From Acholoe squamosa (lineage: Eukaryota > Annelida > Polychaeta > Phyllodocida > Polynoidae): 64,000 nt of DNA. Below the pieces are notes generated by a model that ran no database searches, was not told the DNA's origin, and saw only the letters and a list, made by a program, of their open reading frames with translations. The position numbers and the translations under genes are program-made. The stretch lies in the NCBI GenBank assembly GCA_949317995.1, contig OX439036.1:5870356-5934355 (forward strand), given 5' to 3'. Positions 10,296 to 36,614 of this stretch are shown here, in pieces; positions within the stretch are counted from its first letter, which is position 1, and each line of letters begins with the position of its first letter.

Positions 10296-12920
10296 ATGGG
10301 GACACTGAGAGTTTCACCCATACTGCTAACTATGCTGTTATTATATACTATTGAACCACTTACTGCAGGTTATACACCTGTGGTGAGACAAAACATAGGA
10401 GTAGTATTCAAACCTAGCCCTCAACCATTGGTCAATGGACATACAACCACAACACTGTTGTTAGCTATTCCCTACAAGATACCTCGGGCACCCGTTACCC
10501 AAGGATCCATAAGGGATAGAATACTCCATTTGACCACTCCTACTCTACAAGATCATACCTCTGGCCAAATTATCCAACAAGCTAAGGAGCTAGACACCTT
10601 GCTGGAAATTGCAGACAAGGAGATAAATGAAACACTAGCCTCCATCAAATTGTTCTTATCCAACCCCATAAACACATTGGACAAGGCCAAAAGAGAGGCC
10701 ATACTGGGTTTTCTAGCACCCCTGTTTCGCGGTGTGCTAGGTCTAGCCACAGTAGAAGATGTAAACCAAGTAATGGGACAGCTCAAGAACATAGATGAAA
10801 TACTAAGAAAATTTGCTAAACAAGATCAGGAAGCAGCTAGTCTCATTGAAAAGATCACAGACAGACAAGATAAGTTTGTTAAAGCATACATCCAAGACAA
10901 GAAGGTACTGGACAGCACAATCAACACCATAGGTGACACGGTCAACCTGTGGGCCTCTAACATGTCCAGGTCACTTGACTCATATTCAAGGCACGAGAAA
11001 ACTCAAAGGGAGAAAATGCAAGTATTAAATGATGCACTAATTATCATAGCAGCAAGAATGAATACAGTTCAATCACTGCAAAGGACAAATGCAGCCCTGA
11101 GGATGCTATCATCAGGGATCCTAACCCCTGATATAGTACCACCCTCAGACCTTGCTAGATACCTAATTGACATTAATAACAAACTTAGGATTACACACCC
11201 TGGAGCACAAGTCGCAATTAATGACTTAGATTTCTATTATTCACAGAAGCTGACTTCATATACTTACTCAGCTCACCATATATATATTCATCTGGACATT
11301 ATAATTCAATCTACCACCTCAACCTTCAAACTATACCAAATGATTACATCACCCATGCCTATAGACACACAGGAGACCCCCACCAGAGGAGTCACCAAGT
11401 TGCAAACCACAACTGAGTTTCTAGCAGTATCTTACGACGAATCATTATTCATCGAATTGGACTCAGCAGATATGCAGGCATGTGAAGGTACTACAGTAAA
11501 AGTATGCAGAGATGTAAATGGTAGAATCTATAAACACAGGCCTACATGCCCTGTAGCCATTTTTACTAACCAGGCTCAACAGATTAAGGAACATTGCAAG
11601 TTTACAGTTTCACCACTGCAAGCACCTACCACCCATGCTATTTCCATTTCTGAAGATGAGTATCTGGTCACTACTAATGAACCCCATTACTTTATCAACT
11701 GCCATGGTAAAACGTCTGAAACTCGGAAGGCCCAGTCCTACTCAATCATAGGTGTACCCTGTGGGTGCACGATCAGTGTAGGAGAATTTTCTCTTCCAAA
11801 CACAAGGTTGCCCTGTAACTCAACCTTATCATTTCATTACATTCTCAAGACAATTAATTTACCATTCATGGCAGCACTTAACAAAATTTCTGAAACCAAA
11901 CCAGATGAAAGAGAGAATCTTCCAAATTTCCCAGTAGTAAACCTTTCTAGAACCTTAGAAAAACTACAGGAAAATCCAATCATGGATGATATTACTCAAC
12001 TAAATTTAGAGCCCTTTGCTAAAACAGTATTAAAAGATGCCTCCAACCTTAATAAGGAAATGGAAACGCGCTACGAGGAATCATACCTACGTCGAGTTAC
12101 AGAGCATCCAATCTTCCAAAGCTTAGCACTCATCCTAGGGATATCAGCTCACATTTTTATAGTATACATACTACTCAAACTGTACCGACTAGGAGGAACT
12201 GTAGCCTACCTGCCTACAGCCAAAGCATTCAGACTAGTCACCGAGCTGCCCCTACACAAATTGCTCCCAGATAAGAATCCTACCAAACTAACCCCTACAG
12301 AGGAAACCCACACCCCTTTCCTCACAATTCAGGAAACCCACACCCTGATAATTGCTATATTATTCACCCTGACCATCTACTCAGCCTACAGAATAATGAA
12401 GTACCTTAAGAAATTTGCACAGACACACTGTGGCAAGAAAAATGTGGCCAAGCGCACAAACCCCACAATATATTTTAAAATATATTGTGGAGACTCAAAC
12501 TTCGCGCTACCCTTGAGGCCAATACCACATGAATTTGATGAGATTAAATCAGCAGCTGCCCCTACCTATAAGGATATAGTGGTTAAAACCTTCCCACTAC
12601 CTAAGGCTATATTTACCTGGAATGGACCAGCAGTTATAACAACACAGAGAGGAGAATTTGCTTATCACCTCCCTCAGGTGATACACCTACCTTGGCGCAC
12701 TAGGTTCAGTACTATACCAGCCCTTAAAAACAAAGGACTGTACTACTCCATGCTTCTCCAGAATGATTGTGGCACCAGCCCGGTGACCATGACAGCACTG
12801 GAAAATACAACAGATATAATTATTGACGAACAACAGGAGGAGACCGCAAGGTCAAACATGCAGACTATTGCTAATTTTCTAAACCACCAGCCCTCCCCGG
12901 TGACTGTGGAAACAGCCTAG
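10296..12920 (+). CDS. env: Envelope protein, F-type fusion glycoprotein-like
   Basis: The likely start is the ATG at 10296 in ACCATGG, which gives 874 residues and places a signal peptide at the very N-terminus (hydrophobic SPILLTMLLLYTI). A basic site KAKR ends at residue 133 and is followed by a hydrophobic stretch AILGFLAPLFRGVLGL, the arrangement of a furin-type cleavage site and fusion peptide in baculovirus F and errantivirus Env proteins. A coiled-coil region follows. A cysteine-rich ectodomain segment lies at about 395-520. A membrane anchor (SLALILGISAHIFIVYILL) is at about 608-630. A second hydrophobic segment (TLIIAILFTLTIYSAY) lies near 684-703, so the C-terminal 240 residues are longer than a simple cytoplasmic tail. 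The frame is open throughout. Confidence 0.85.
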   Translation: MGTLRVSPILLTMLLLYTIEPLTAGYTPVVRQNIGVVFKPSPQPLVNGHTTTTLLLAIPYKIPRAPVTQGSIRDRILHLTTPTLQDHTSGQIIQQAKELDTLLEIADKEINETLASIKLFLSNPINTLDKAKREAILGFLAPLFRGVLGLATVEDVNQVMGQLKNIDEILRKFAKQDQEAASLIEKITDRQDKFVKAYIQDKKVLDSTINTIGDTVNLWASNMSRSLDSYSRHEKTQREKMQVLNDALIIIAARMNTVQSLQRTNAALRMLSSGILTPDIVPPSDLARYLIDINNKLRITHPGAQVAINDLDFYYSQKLTSYTYSAHHIYIHLDIIIQSTTSTFKLYQMITSPMPIDTQETPTRGVTKLQTTTEFLAVSYDESLFIELDSADMQACEGTTVKVCRDVNGRIYKHRPTCPVAIFTNQAQQIKEHCKFTVSPLQAPTTHAISISEDEYLVTTNEPHYFINCHGKTSETRKAQSYSIIGVPCGCTISVGEFSLPNTRLPCNSTLSFHYILKTINLPFMAALNKISETKPDERENLPNFPVVNLSRTLEKLQENPIMDDITQLNLEPFAKTVLKDASNLNKEMETRYEESYLRRVTEHPIFQSLALILGISAHIFIVYILLKLYRLGGTVAYLPTAKAFRLVTELPLHKLLPDKNPTKLTPTEETHTPFLTIQETHTLIIAILFTLTIYSAYRIMKYLKKFAQTHCGKKNVAKRTNPTIYFKIYCGDSNFALPLRPIPHEFDEIKSAAAPTYKDIVVKTFPLPKAIFTWNGPAVITTQRGEFAYHLPQVIHLPWRTRFSTIPALKNKGLYYSMLLQNDCGTSPVTMTALENTTDIIIDEQQEETARSNMQTIANFLNHQPSPVTVETA

Positions 12921-13069
12921 ACTGCCCACAGCCTAGGCTGCCCCCAGTCCACCACCAGGAGACAACACATCAGAGACAGTATTCAGAACTTTTCGGACAA
13001 TTTGCCGGCCCTGAAAAGGGCCTTTGGGATGGCGGGTTTTTACACCCTAGGTTTCAGTCAGTCGGGATC

Positions 13070-13549
13070 CTACCACAGATCCTCGGGTTCAACATCAATG
13101 GGAGAGTCCGGGGCCGAGTCCGAGCCATACATATGGCCGTGATCCTGCTCCCACTCAGCGAGCCGGGCCTCCAGCATCCCCAGTCCATACTCGGCAGCCG
13201 TGGATGGATTCCCGGATGCCGCAAGATCGAGGAGGGATGCCGCCAACAAATAATCCCATAGCACTCGCTCCCGCGGCCCTAGGTTATAATCCATGGGCCA
13301 GAAACCCATATTGCCCAAGGCCCTAGTCAGAAGGGCCACAGTGGCCCCCCGACGCAAGGCTGAGCCCAGGAAATAATGGCAGGAGTAATTACAGACCATC
13401 ACATCACCATGCTCTATGATCTCTTTGAAATTACTCACTATGTACCCATAATGGATGGTCTGGTTAGACTCAACCAGGACCCTAGCTGGACTCCCCACCT
13501 CCATCACCTGGGGGACAGGCAGAGCAAAGAGAGCTTGTAGGTGGGCCAT
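13070..13549 (-). CDS. Antisense ORF of unknown function in the LTR element
   Basis: A 159-residue frame starting at the ATG at 13549 (context ACCATGG, protein begins MAHLQALFALPVPQ) runs opposite to gag, pol and env, between env and the 3' LTR. The frame stays open for 30 codons upstream without another ATG. The sequence reads like a protein rather than a chance frame: mixed hydrophobic segments (RRGATVALLTRALGNMG, LWDYLLAASLLDLAA), one cysteine pair region (VCNYSCHYF) and an acidic C-terminal tail (SAPDSPIDVEPEDLW). Base composition is richer in G and C than the flanks. I recognise no family. It may be an antisense accessory gene or a captured host gene. Chance remains possible. Confidence 0.5.
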   Translation of the reverse strand: MAHLQALFALPVPQVMEVGSPARVLVESNQTIHYGYIVSNFKEIIEHGDVMVCNYSCHYFLGSALRRGATVALLTRALGNMGFWPMDYNLGPRERVLWDYLLAASLLDLAASGNPSTAAEYGLGMLEARLAEWEQDHGHMYGSDSAPDSPIDVEPEDLW

Positions 13550-13639
13550 GGTACTACAGCAGTGACTTCCAGAGAGGAACTGATGCTCCAATACCAGCCA
13601 CACACTCCTTAAATGGACACACACACACCCCCCCCCCAC

Positions 13640-14380
13640 CCTGAACTGTCCACTGACACCAAGCTAGGCACTGCCACAGACACATGCCAAAATCTGGCAC
13701 CTAACACCTCAAGTGCCACCACTGCATGAGCACACCAGGGAGGAGACTCACATCTCACTCCTGACACACCTCCACTGTCAATGAAATTATCAAAGTATTA
13801 GAAAAAAAAAAAAAAAAAAATTATATACACAGCCACTTGTTGATGTATAATATGAAAATCTATGGTATTCTCACAAAAATCAATGATTAATGCGCACATA
13901 TACGCGCAAAATTGCGAAATTGCAAATTACAAATTGTAAAATTGTACAAATCTAACATTAATATACATGAATGCAGGTAGATAACTAAGACAGTTTTTGT
14001 ACCCACTAGCACTTGTATACTATGCCAAGGTTTACTTAAAGTAACACACTTTAGGTATCCAAGAAAATTGTTGGAAAAATGAATGAAAAAAAAAAAAAAA
14101 AAAAAAAATTTGTTGAGAAAATTGTTGACATAAAACATGTTTACTTAAGATACTCACCAAATAAATCTCTTTCAGGGACACATACTCAAAAGGCTAGGGG
14201 AATAGTCAATTAAGCAGCGGCCCACTGCCGAAATTGCCAATTAATACACCCATATAGCAAAATCAATGAGTAACTCAGAGACAAACAAGCCTATTGTACA
14301 TGAAGTACTTTGTTTTTCCGGCCCTCGGAAAAATTTGTCTCAAATCCCATAAATTGAATAGTGTAATCTAGATTGTACGT
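13640..14380. other. Non-coding 3' region of the LTR element with A runs
   Basis: This AT-rich stretch lies between the antisense ORF and the 41-bp repeat block. It contains A runs near 13801-13820 and 14088-14108 and no convincing gene. Confidence 0.6.
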
Positions 14381-14389
14381 TTGTACCCA

Positions 14390-14990
14390 ATTTGCACACT
14401 AAAATTGTATGTTTGCACACCAGATTGTACGCTCGTACCCAATTTGCACACTAAAATTGTATGTTTGCACACTAGATTGTAAGTTGTATCCAATTTACAT
14501 TTGATTTATATGTTGCACATTATACTGTATGTCTGTACCCAATTCATACACTGAAGTCAGATTTTTAGAAAATCAACATTTCTATGTGTATCCAAGCTGT
14601 ACGCAAAATTATATTTGTACATACAGAAACTATCAATTGAACGCAAAATTATACATTGGCATACTAAAATTGCCAAATATACGCGAAAATTATATATTTG
14701 CACACTCAAATTGCCAAAAATACGCGAAAATTATATATTTGCACACTCAAATTGCCAAATATACGCGAAAATTATATATTTGCACACTAAAATTGCCAAA
14801 TATACGCGAAAATTATATATTTGCACACTCAAATTGCCAAATGTACGCAAAAATTATATATTTGCACACTAAAATTGCCAAATATACGCGAAAATTATAT
14901 ATTTGCACACTCAAATTGCCAAATGTACGCAAAAATTATATATTTGCATACTGAAATTGTCAATTGAACGCAATTACACGCGAAATTGTA
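14390..14990 (+). repeat. AT-rich tandem repeats, unit about 41 bp, upstream of the 3' LTR
   Basis: From about 14650 to 14970 a 41-bp unit recurs some eight times, each with TTTGCACACT, AAATTGCCAAA and ATACGCGAAAATTATATA. More diverged relatives (TTTGCACACTA.ATTGTA.G) extend left to about 14390. The periodic open frame across it is a by-product of the repeat. Confidence 0.9.
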
Positions 14991-15348
14991 AATTTGCACA
15001 CTAAAATTGTCATTTATGTTCAATTTGCACGCTAAATTGAACATTAAATGCCAAAATTGCACACTATTTGCCAAATTGTATGTTGTACATAAAAATGGAA
15101 AATTGTACCCAAAATTGATGTTACATAAGCAAATAAGCTATGGTATGGTAAGATATAGAAACTCGGAAATGTACTTATACCCAGGAGAAAATTGTTTATA
15201 CTGACAAAGCTCTACCACAAAAATGGCATTTGAAGCACTCCCCATTACTTCAAATCCTCTTACAAAACAGTATATAACTCCAAAATAAGGTAAAAATTGT
15301 ATAAATTGTACATTCCCTCGGCGAAATGACGGAGTTTCGCATTCTTTC

Positions 15349-15361
15349 GGGGGAGAGGGAG
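15349..15361 (+). other. Polypurine tract
   Basis: GGGGGAGAGGGAG lies five bases before the 3' LTR. This is the expected position and composition of the primer for plus-strand DNA synthesis. Confidence 0.75.
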
Positions 15362-15366
15362 TATTC

Positions 15367-16715
15367 TATGATATACCATTTTATTGTTCCATAAATTCTA
15401 ACATATTTTGTATTAATCAAAGAAATATCTATGAAATTAATACATAGGTTGGTTCTAAGAGCTATAAGAGCGCTCAAACTTTACATAAGAGCGTTCATGC
15501 CCCACTGCACACCAGCCAGGTCAGTTACATACACTCTCTGACATCAAAGGCTCCGACCTAATGGTTCACTGCACAATATAATAAAAATGAGGGTCTCAGT
15601 GTGCGACCTCATGGTTCAATGCACAAATTAATAACTTGTAAGTGAATGCAACCGGCCGTCACGGGTGCCTGAGCACCGCTGACGCCGTCATGAGTGTCTG
15701 AGCACTCTAAGGACTGAACAATGGGTTACATAAGCACGACGCCATAACCTTCCGGTCGCTCTAGCGTCGCTCCTGAGCGACCTAGGTCAAATATCAAAAA
15801 TTCTATGGAAAGCCCACAATTAGACGGTCAGAATGAGCCCAAGATCAAGGCGGAACTCCCAGTATTAAGGAAGTTACGCCATGGAGACTGAATCGACCTC
15901 CGAGTAAGCTACAGACAAACCGGCGGGAGTTACGCGCCTATCCAGCGGGCATTATAATCTTGGCATATTCAACTCCGCGCATGCCCAAAATGGCGGTTAT
16001 AAACGCATAAACGGCCGAGATATGAGGGTCTAAAGATGCAGAACCGACCAAGACAATGGGGGCCATAGCGGCGTCCATGGGGGTCCTTTGTCCCCCTGTG
16101 ACACTTGAAAGGGTCCCCTCAAACAATTGTAGAGTTAGGCAGATGCTGCTGGCTCCAGTCAGTCTGGAGGTGCTTTTCCAAGATTTGCTACAAATAGCCT
16201 GTCTGCACCTCCAGGAAGACACATCACCAAGAACCGCTCTAGAGGTAACATCTCCAGTCATCTCCTGCTACCTGCTATACCACTGCACTATGGTGAAACT
16301 ATGCTAGACAGGCATTGGTTTCCTACCATTAGTGGCCAGAGGCTATCTTCTTCAAGACTTCCACCAGAGGGTAAAGTTATCCATTATTACATTATTCCTC
16401 TAAGCAGCAGGTCAGGAGCTAGGTGTGGGAACCCACCTAGAAGTATGCTGGACACTGTATTATTAATACCTCACAGGTGGAGTGGAACTGAACATTGTAC
16501 TTTATAAATTACTGTATGTTTACTGTATGTGCAAACTACCTACATACTAACTACTGTATGATTGATATTTCTTACATGTTGCCTAAAGCTGAATAAACCA
16601 GTGACAACTGGAAATAACACTATTTATTATGAGCCTGATGTATTTACTCCATACACCACTAGTCATATGATATTTCTCATATGACAACTTGATCATGCCA
16701 ATTACTAGTATGACA
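15367..16715 (+). repeat. 3' LTR
   Basis: This is the direct repeat of 890-2191 and appears nearly identical in the stretches I compared. It carries 47 extra bases around 15748-15793 that contain GGTCGCTC and its near-complement GAGCGACC. It ends with TACTAGTATGACA followed by CAGG. Confidence 0.9.
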
Positions 16716-17173
16716 CAGGGCCAGACAAACCATGGCCTTTGATCACTCAGACGTGGTTCACTGAGGGGGAATCCCATGGCAAAAGACAGGCATGTAGACC
16801 CGGGCCCGCGCATATGGACACCAGCTGCCCACATGCTCACCCCAAGCCACAAGAAACCCCAGCTTTGTCGCCTTTTACGGATCTAGTATGCCCACTTTTA
16901 GTATGGAATATTTCTCCTTGTGGACTCCCAATGAAGTTATTCTGCTCCCCCATGCCCTCACATGAAGGTCCCCACTCCACAGGGGGAATGGTGGGGGAAA
17001 TCCATTCTTTTAAGCCATTTTGAACCTTTCGAGGATGACGAGCAAGAATGGGGTGCTGCCGCCTATGGTTTTCCTCGCCTTTTATGACTCGGTCTGCACA
17101 GAAGCATCCTGGTGAAGCTGTTTTACTACCCCTAGTCACTTTAGAGGTTCCCCACTCCACAGGGGTAACGTAA
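16716..17173 (+). repeat. Right part of the unidentified repeat around the LTR element
   Basis: This is non-coding, GC-richer sequence between the 3' LTR and the resumed LINE. It contains CCCCACTCCACAGGGG twice (about 16970-16985 and 17151-17166). With 613-889 it probably forms one insertion of about 0.73 kb into the LINE. Confidence 0.4.
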
Positions 17174-20100
17174 GGGTGTGTGTCTTATTCAAATCATACC
17201 TAAGTAAGGGTATTCAAAAGATAGGTAGCTGATGCAAAGACTTCTTGTGGGTTAAGCTAGATAAGACTTTCTTTGGTATGCGACAAGATGTATATCTTTG
17301 TAATTGCTATGTGCCACCCGAAGGATCAGATGTACATAAAGATGTGTTGAGAGAAGAAACAACATGTAAATACAGTGGGCAGGGAGATGTTATGCTTCTT
17401 GGAGATTTTAACGCCAGAACAGGGGAGAAGGTTGAAGAGTTTACTTGTATAGAAGATGATGTAACAATCAGAGGCCAAATAAACATTACCGACGACAGAG
17501 CGAGTCTGAACACAGGCTCTAAAGTCATATACAGATATAACATGGATACTACTGTGAACTCATTTGGTAGGAAGCTCATGGCTATCCTAAACCAGAGCCA
17601 TATGTACATAGTTAATGGTAGAACAATTGGAGATCTCAGAGGAAAATCTACATGTATTGCATATAATGTACCTCAACAGTTGACTATTGTATTGTATCAG
17701 CAGGTTTATATAAAGAAATAGTAAGGTTTAATGTCCTGGAGCAGAAATGGTTCTCTGACCACAATCCAATCACATGCAATCTAAAGGTAAACAGTACAAA
17801 TCACAATGAAACCCCTGAGTTTAACGAAGTACTGAAACCTATGTATAAATTCATTTGGAAGGACGATCTCAAGAAAGTATATGAAGAAAACATGAACAAA
17901 CAAAGCAGCAGTCTCAAATCATACACAGCAGAGGCATATTTAGATCCAGATAAGGCATTAAATGATCTTGTAAAAATTGTCCTCAGTGTAGGAAAAAGTC
18001 CATGCCTTTGAAAAAGTTGGGTGTAAAAGATAAAACAGAAGGAGTTACTGCACCAAACAAATCTCTATCCAAGGAGGATATGAAAAATCTAAAAGAACAA
18101 AAGAGTGTGTTCTCACGTGAGAGGCGACTCTTACAGAATGACAGGGACAACAACAAGCGCAGGATAAATTTTGTTAGAGCTAGAAGGCTCTACAAGAGAG
18201 TTAAATACCATTTTTTGAATAAAGTTCAGGAGAAGAAAATACACAATCTTCAGGAATTAGAGACTAAAGATTCCAGAACTTTCTGGAAATCAATAAAAAA
18301 AAACTAATGAGTACTTGTAAGATCAAAAGAGAAAATCAAAATTAGTTCTGCTGAATGGGTAACATATTTCAGAAAATTACTGAACATTAACCAGAACAGT
18401 GAGGATCAGACAACATTCCAAGATTATATTGCAACCAGTCTCCCAATTCTTGAAAACCTTACTAACAAGGAAGCAAAGCAGTAGAACTACGGAGCAAATT
18501 GGGAGTCTTAATGACAAATAACAAGGAGGGGCTCGCTAAGGGCTTATTTTTTAGGATGGGCTGTGGCAAAATGCACAACTTCGCTTCATGCTATTGCCAT
18601 TAAAGATAAATGTCACAAGTTGCCTGAATCCATGGAAGCACTTGCAGAAAAGTGGAATATGTTTGACAAAACTTTTATTTGTAGTCCAGCATCTAGTGAA
18701 ACCAAGAATCTGCGTAGGAATTTGAACTTAAGTACATATTTGCTAAATCACTGTCTAAGATGATCTATACCATGAAGTGAACGTTATACTCAATGTTACA
18801 ACTGTCACAGTATTACGAAGCAGATATAACTGAAGTGATACATATTTCACGGGCAGGTACGGACATCTAACTTAAGCTAAGAAATAGATATGTCTAATCA
18901 AATCCCACCATACGCAGCTTGAAAGTACAGCATCTAATTCCAAACCTTACACATTTAGAATTAAAATATAAGGAGGGAGATATTGGCATATGACATGAGC
19001 TAAAGCTAAAGATAAGAAGTACATATGACTAACTCAATACAAGCACAATCAGAAGCACGCTGATAATTGAGAAAGAAATTATGCGAGAAGATGTCCCTAA
19101 GTTTTAAAGCTTACACTTGTTAAAAGCAATAGCCATTAACAGTCGTTTTGAGGAGAGTAGTCATGACAATTTATGGCTGTTTTGAGGGTCTAAAGGATTT
19201 GGGTTAAGCTTTTGTCAATTCTGCCAGCAGATGAGACGTGAGGTATAGTGATCCTGTCACCACACCCCCACACCTTCCCCCTCAACGACAGTGATGCGGA
19301 CACCACACAGCCCCCCTCCCCCACCACCACCACCACCGTCCTCCTGCAACCCCGACCCAGATTAGTAAAGGAGACGCCATCCTGAGGCTATACATTCCAA
19401 TATGGTGTCTGTGGCTATACTAAAATACTGCTACAAATAATGTGAATTAATGGATTGTATACTTAACCTACAGCATTCAAACACATACAGACATGACCCA
19501 AGGAATATTTTCTGATGGGTAGTAGGCTTAACAATACTCTCCAGCATATACTTGTATGTATAAATGGGCCCAGAAAAAGTTCTTCATTATGCCTACCATG
19601 CACTGAAACCACTTGTCAATGTGAAAAATGAAATGTGTTGATTAATCCTAAAATAAACAAAATTTAAGCCCAAAACTTCACATACATAATCAAAGTTGCA
19701 TTGGCCACACAGTGATAACAGTGGTTTTTCACAATTCAAATTGAAAAGACACAAAATCAAGCACTGTACTTTGTGGGACCTGGCTATAAAACTCGGAGTG
19801 GCTGATTATAGCATAGAAGAAATGGAGCTTAGACACTTTTGCCTACCATCACCCCTCCTTGAAAGATGGGGACTTGGACATAAAAAATTTTCTCGGGGAG
19901 GTAACTAAAGCCATAAAGTCTCTCACGAATGGCAAGGCCACAGGGCCTGATTTGATAAATAATGAAATGCTGAAGTTTGGTGGGGACCATCTCCATGTAG
20001 CCATTACAAAGCTGTTCAATGTCATACTTTCATCCGGTTGCTATCCTTCTAAGTGGAAGAAGAGTCTTATAACCCCAATCCATAAGGGAGGTGATCTTGA

Positions 20101-20371
20101 TACACCAGAGAATTATAGGGGTGTGGCAGTTGCTGATTGTATCAGCAAAGTTTTCTGCAAAATCATAAATGAGAGGATTGTTGAATATTTGGAAAAGAAA
20201 AAGTTTTGGAGCAAGAACCAGAATGGGTTCAAAGAAAAAAGGACTGAGGACAACATCATGATCCTCCAGACTCTCTTCAATAATTATGTAAGGAATCTTA
20301 AGGGGAAATCATTTGTGGCTTGTGTTGACCTTTCAAAATATTTCAATAGACAAATAGGCAAAAGTTTATAA
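17174..20371 (+). mobile_element. LINE (non-LTR retrotransposon) remnant
   Basis: The remnant encodes pieces of an endonuclease and a reverse transcriptase on the plus strand. 17245-17721 encodes YVPPEGSDVHKD, LLGDFNARTG and a C-terminal endonuclease stretch. 18002-18307 encodes a basic linker (RRLLQNDRDNNKRRINFVRA) typical of the region between endonuclease and RT. 19859-20371 encodes RT blocks NGKATGPDLINNEMLK, ITPIHKGGD, PENYRGVAV, NGFKEKRTEDNI and CVDLSKYF. The reading frames are broken by stops and shifts, the stretch about 18500-19850 does not fit the LINE, and the RT is cut off before the FADD-type catalytic motif. It is therefore a dead, 3'-truncated copy. It lies antisense to OXCT1. 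Confidence 0.8.
18500..19850. other. Anonymous DNA between LINE endonuclease and RT pieces
   Basis: This stretch separates the linker and RT parts of the LINE and shows no RT or endonuclease motif. It holds a short CCACCA run near 19320-19337. It may be a further insertion; I saw no clear ends. Confidence 0.4.
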
Positions 20372-20455
20372 GTTTACCTGGCCCATCCTTCCCACGAGTG
20401 CTCCTTTGCATTTATCACATGGTCACGGGTCTTACTTATCTAAATACAACATCTA

Positions 20456-20620
20456 CCGTATTCAACGTAATAAGCGCCTCTCCCCTAACAAGCACCCCTC
20501 CACCTTTTTGGGGCTTTTTTCAGACTAGACAAGATTTTAGAGTCAGTTAAACTCTTAAGTACTGGAGCGTCATAGATATAATTTTTTAAGCGCCCCAGGC
20601 GCTAATTGGGTCGAATACGG
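20456..20620. mobile_element. Short inverted-repeat element (MITE), 165 bp, TA flanks
   Basis: The ends are CCGTATTCAACGTAATAAG on the left and, on the other strand of the right end, CCGTATTCGACCCAATTAG. A TA dinucleotide flanks each side (20454-20455 and 20621-20622). TA duplication and short inverted ends point to a non-autonomous Tc1/mariner-type element. Confidence 0.7.
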
Positions 20621-20920
20621 TAATCTAAAACGTAATGCACGGCTTGTTTACATCGCCATTTTGAAGCTATGGCGTCATCAAACTGTCACGTCACTCGGGG
20701 TGTGATACGATATTCACCCTATGTTCCTCACACCCCCTGTGTGATACGGCCTCCTAATACAAACTCTATTGTCCCTCAGTATTTACAATGAGATGAAGAA
20801 CTGTATTTCAACTCTTTGAGATATCTAAAGTTCTGAGGATATTTTAGAATTTAGAAAATAGCAATGGTTTTTACTAAAAGACATGCCAGATACCTTAACT
20901 ATACGATAATAAAGTTTTAC

Positions 20921-36404
<15,484 letters not shown>

Positions 36405-36614
36405 TGTGGATTCAGTCTTCAAGCGGATACCTGGTGCAGACTACTGAGGGGGCCAAGCCTGGAATCTAGGCTGCATTGTGATAGAAGAGTAGGACTCACC
36501 GCGCAGGCGTGTGGGGCAGGTGCTTGTTTCATCGGGAAACACCAGAGGGCAACATTAGAGCTTGCCGGATAACATTGACCAGAGGTCTTCCCGCCCTCTT
36601 GAATTCTGTTATTA
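36405..36614 (-). promoter_or_regulatory. OXCT1: Presumed OXCT1 5' flank
   Basis: This is the sequence upstream of the OXCT1 start. CCGCGCAGGCGTG at about 36500-36512 resembles an imperfect NRF-1 site, common at genes for mitochondrial proteins. No TATA box is obvious. The assignment rests on position only. Confidence 0.35.

Larger units (their letters stand above)
890..16715 (+). mobile_element. Env-bearing Ty3/gypsy LTR element (errantivirus-like)
   Basis: The element has two LTRs of about 1.3 kb, a primer-binding site, gag, pol, env and a purine tract before the 3' LTR, all on the plus strand. Pol domain order is protease, RT, RNase H, integrase, which places it in Ty3/gypsy. The env product looks like an F-type fusion glycoprotein, as in insect errantiviruses. 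A possible 4-bp target duplication, CAGG, lies at 886-889 and 16716-16719. All three large reading frames are open and the LTRs look nearly identical apart from one 47-bp length difference, so the copy looks whole and very young. An antisense ORF lies between env and the 3' LTR. The element sits antisense to OXCT1. Confidence 0.9.

Noticed and set aside
14529-14954. Open frame of 141 codons with repeated ICTLKLPNIRENYIFAHS segments
   Set aside because: It only reflects the 41-bp repeat, which is free of stops in one frame for three units; codon content is that of the repeat.
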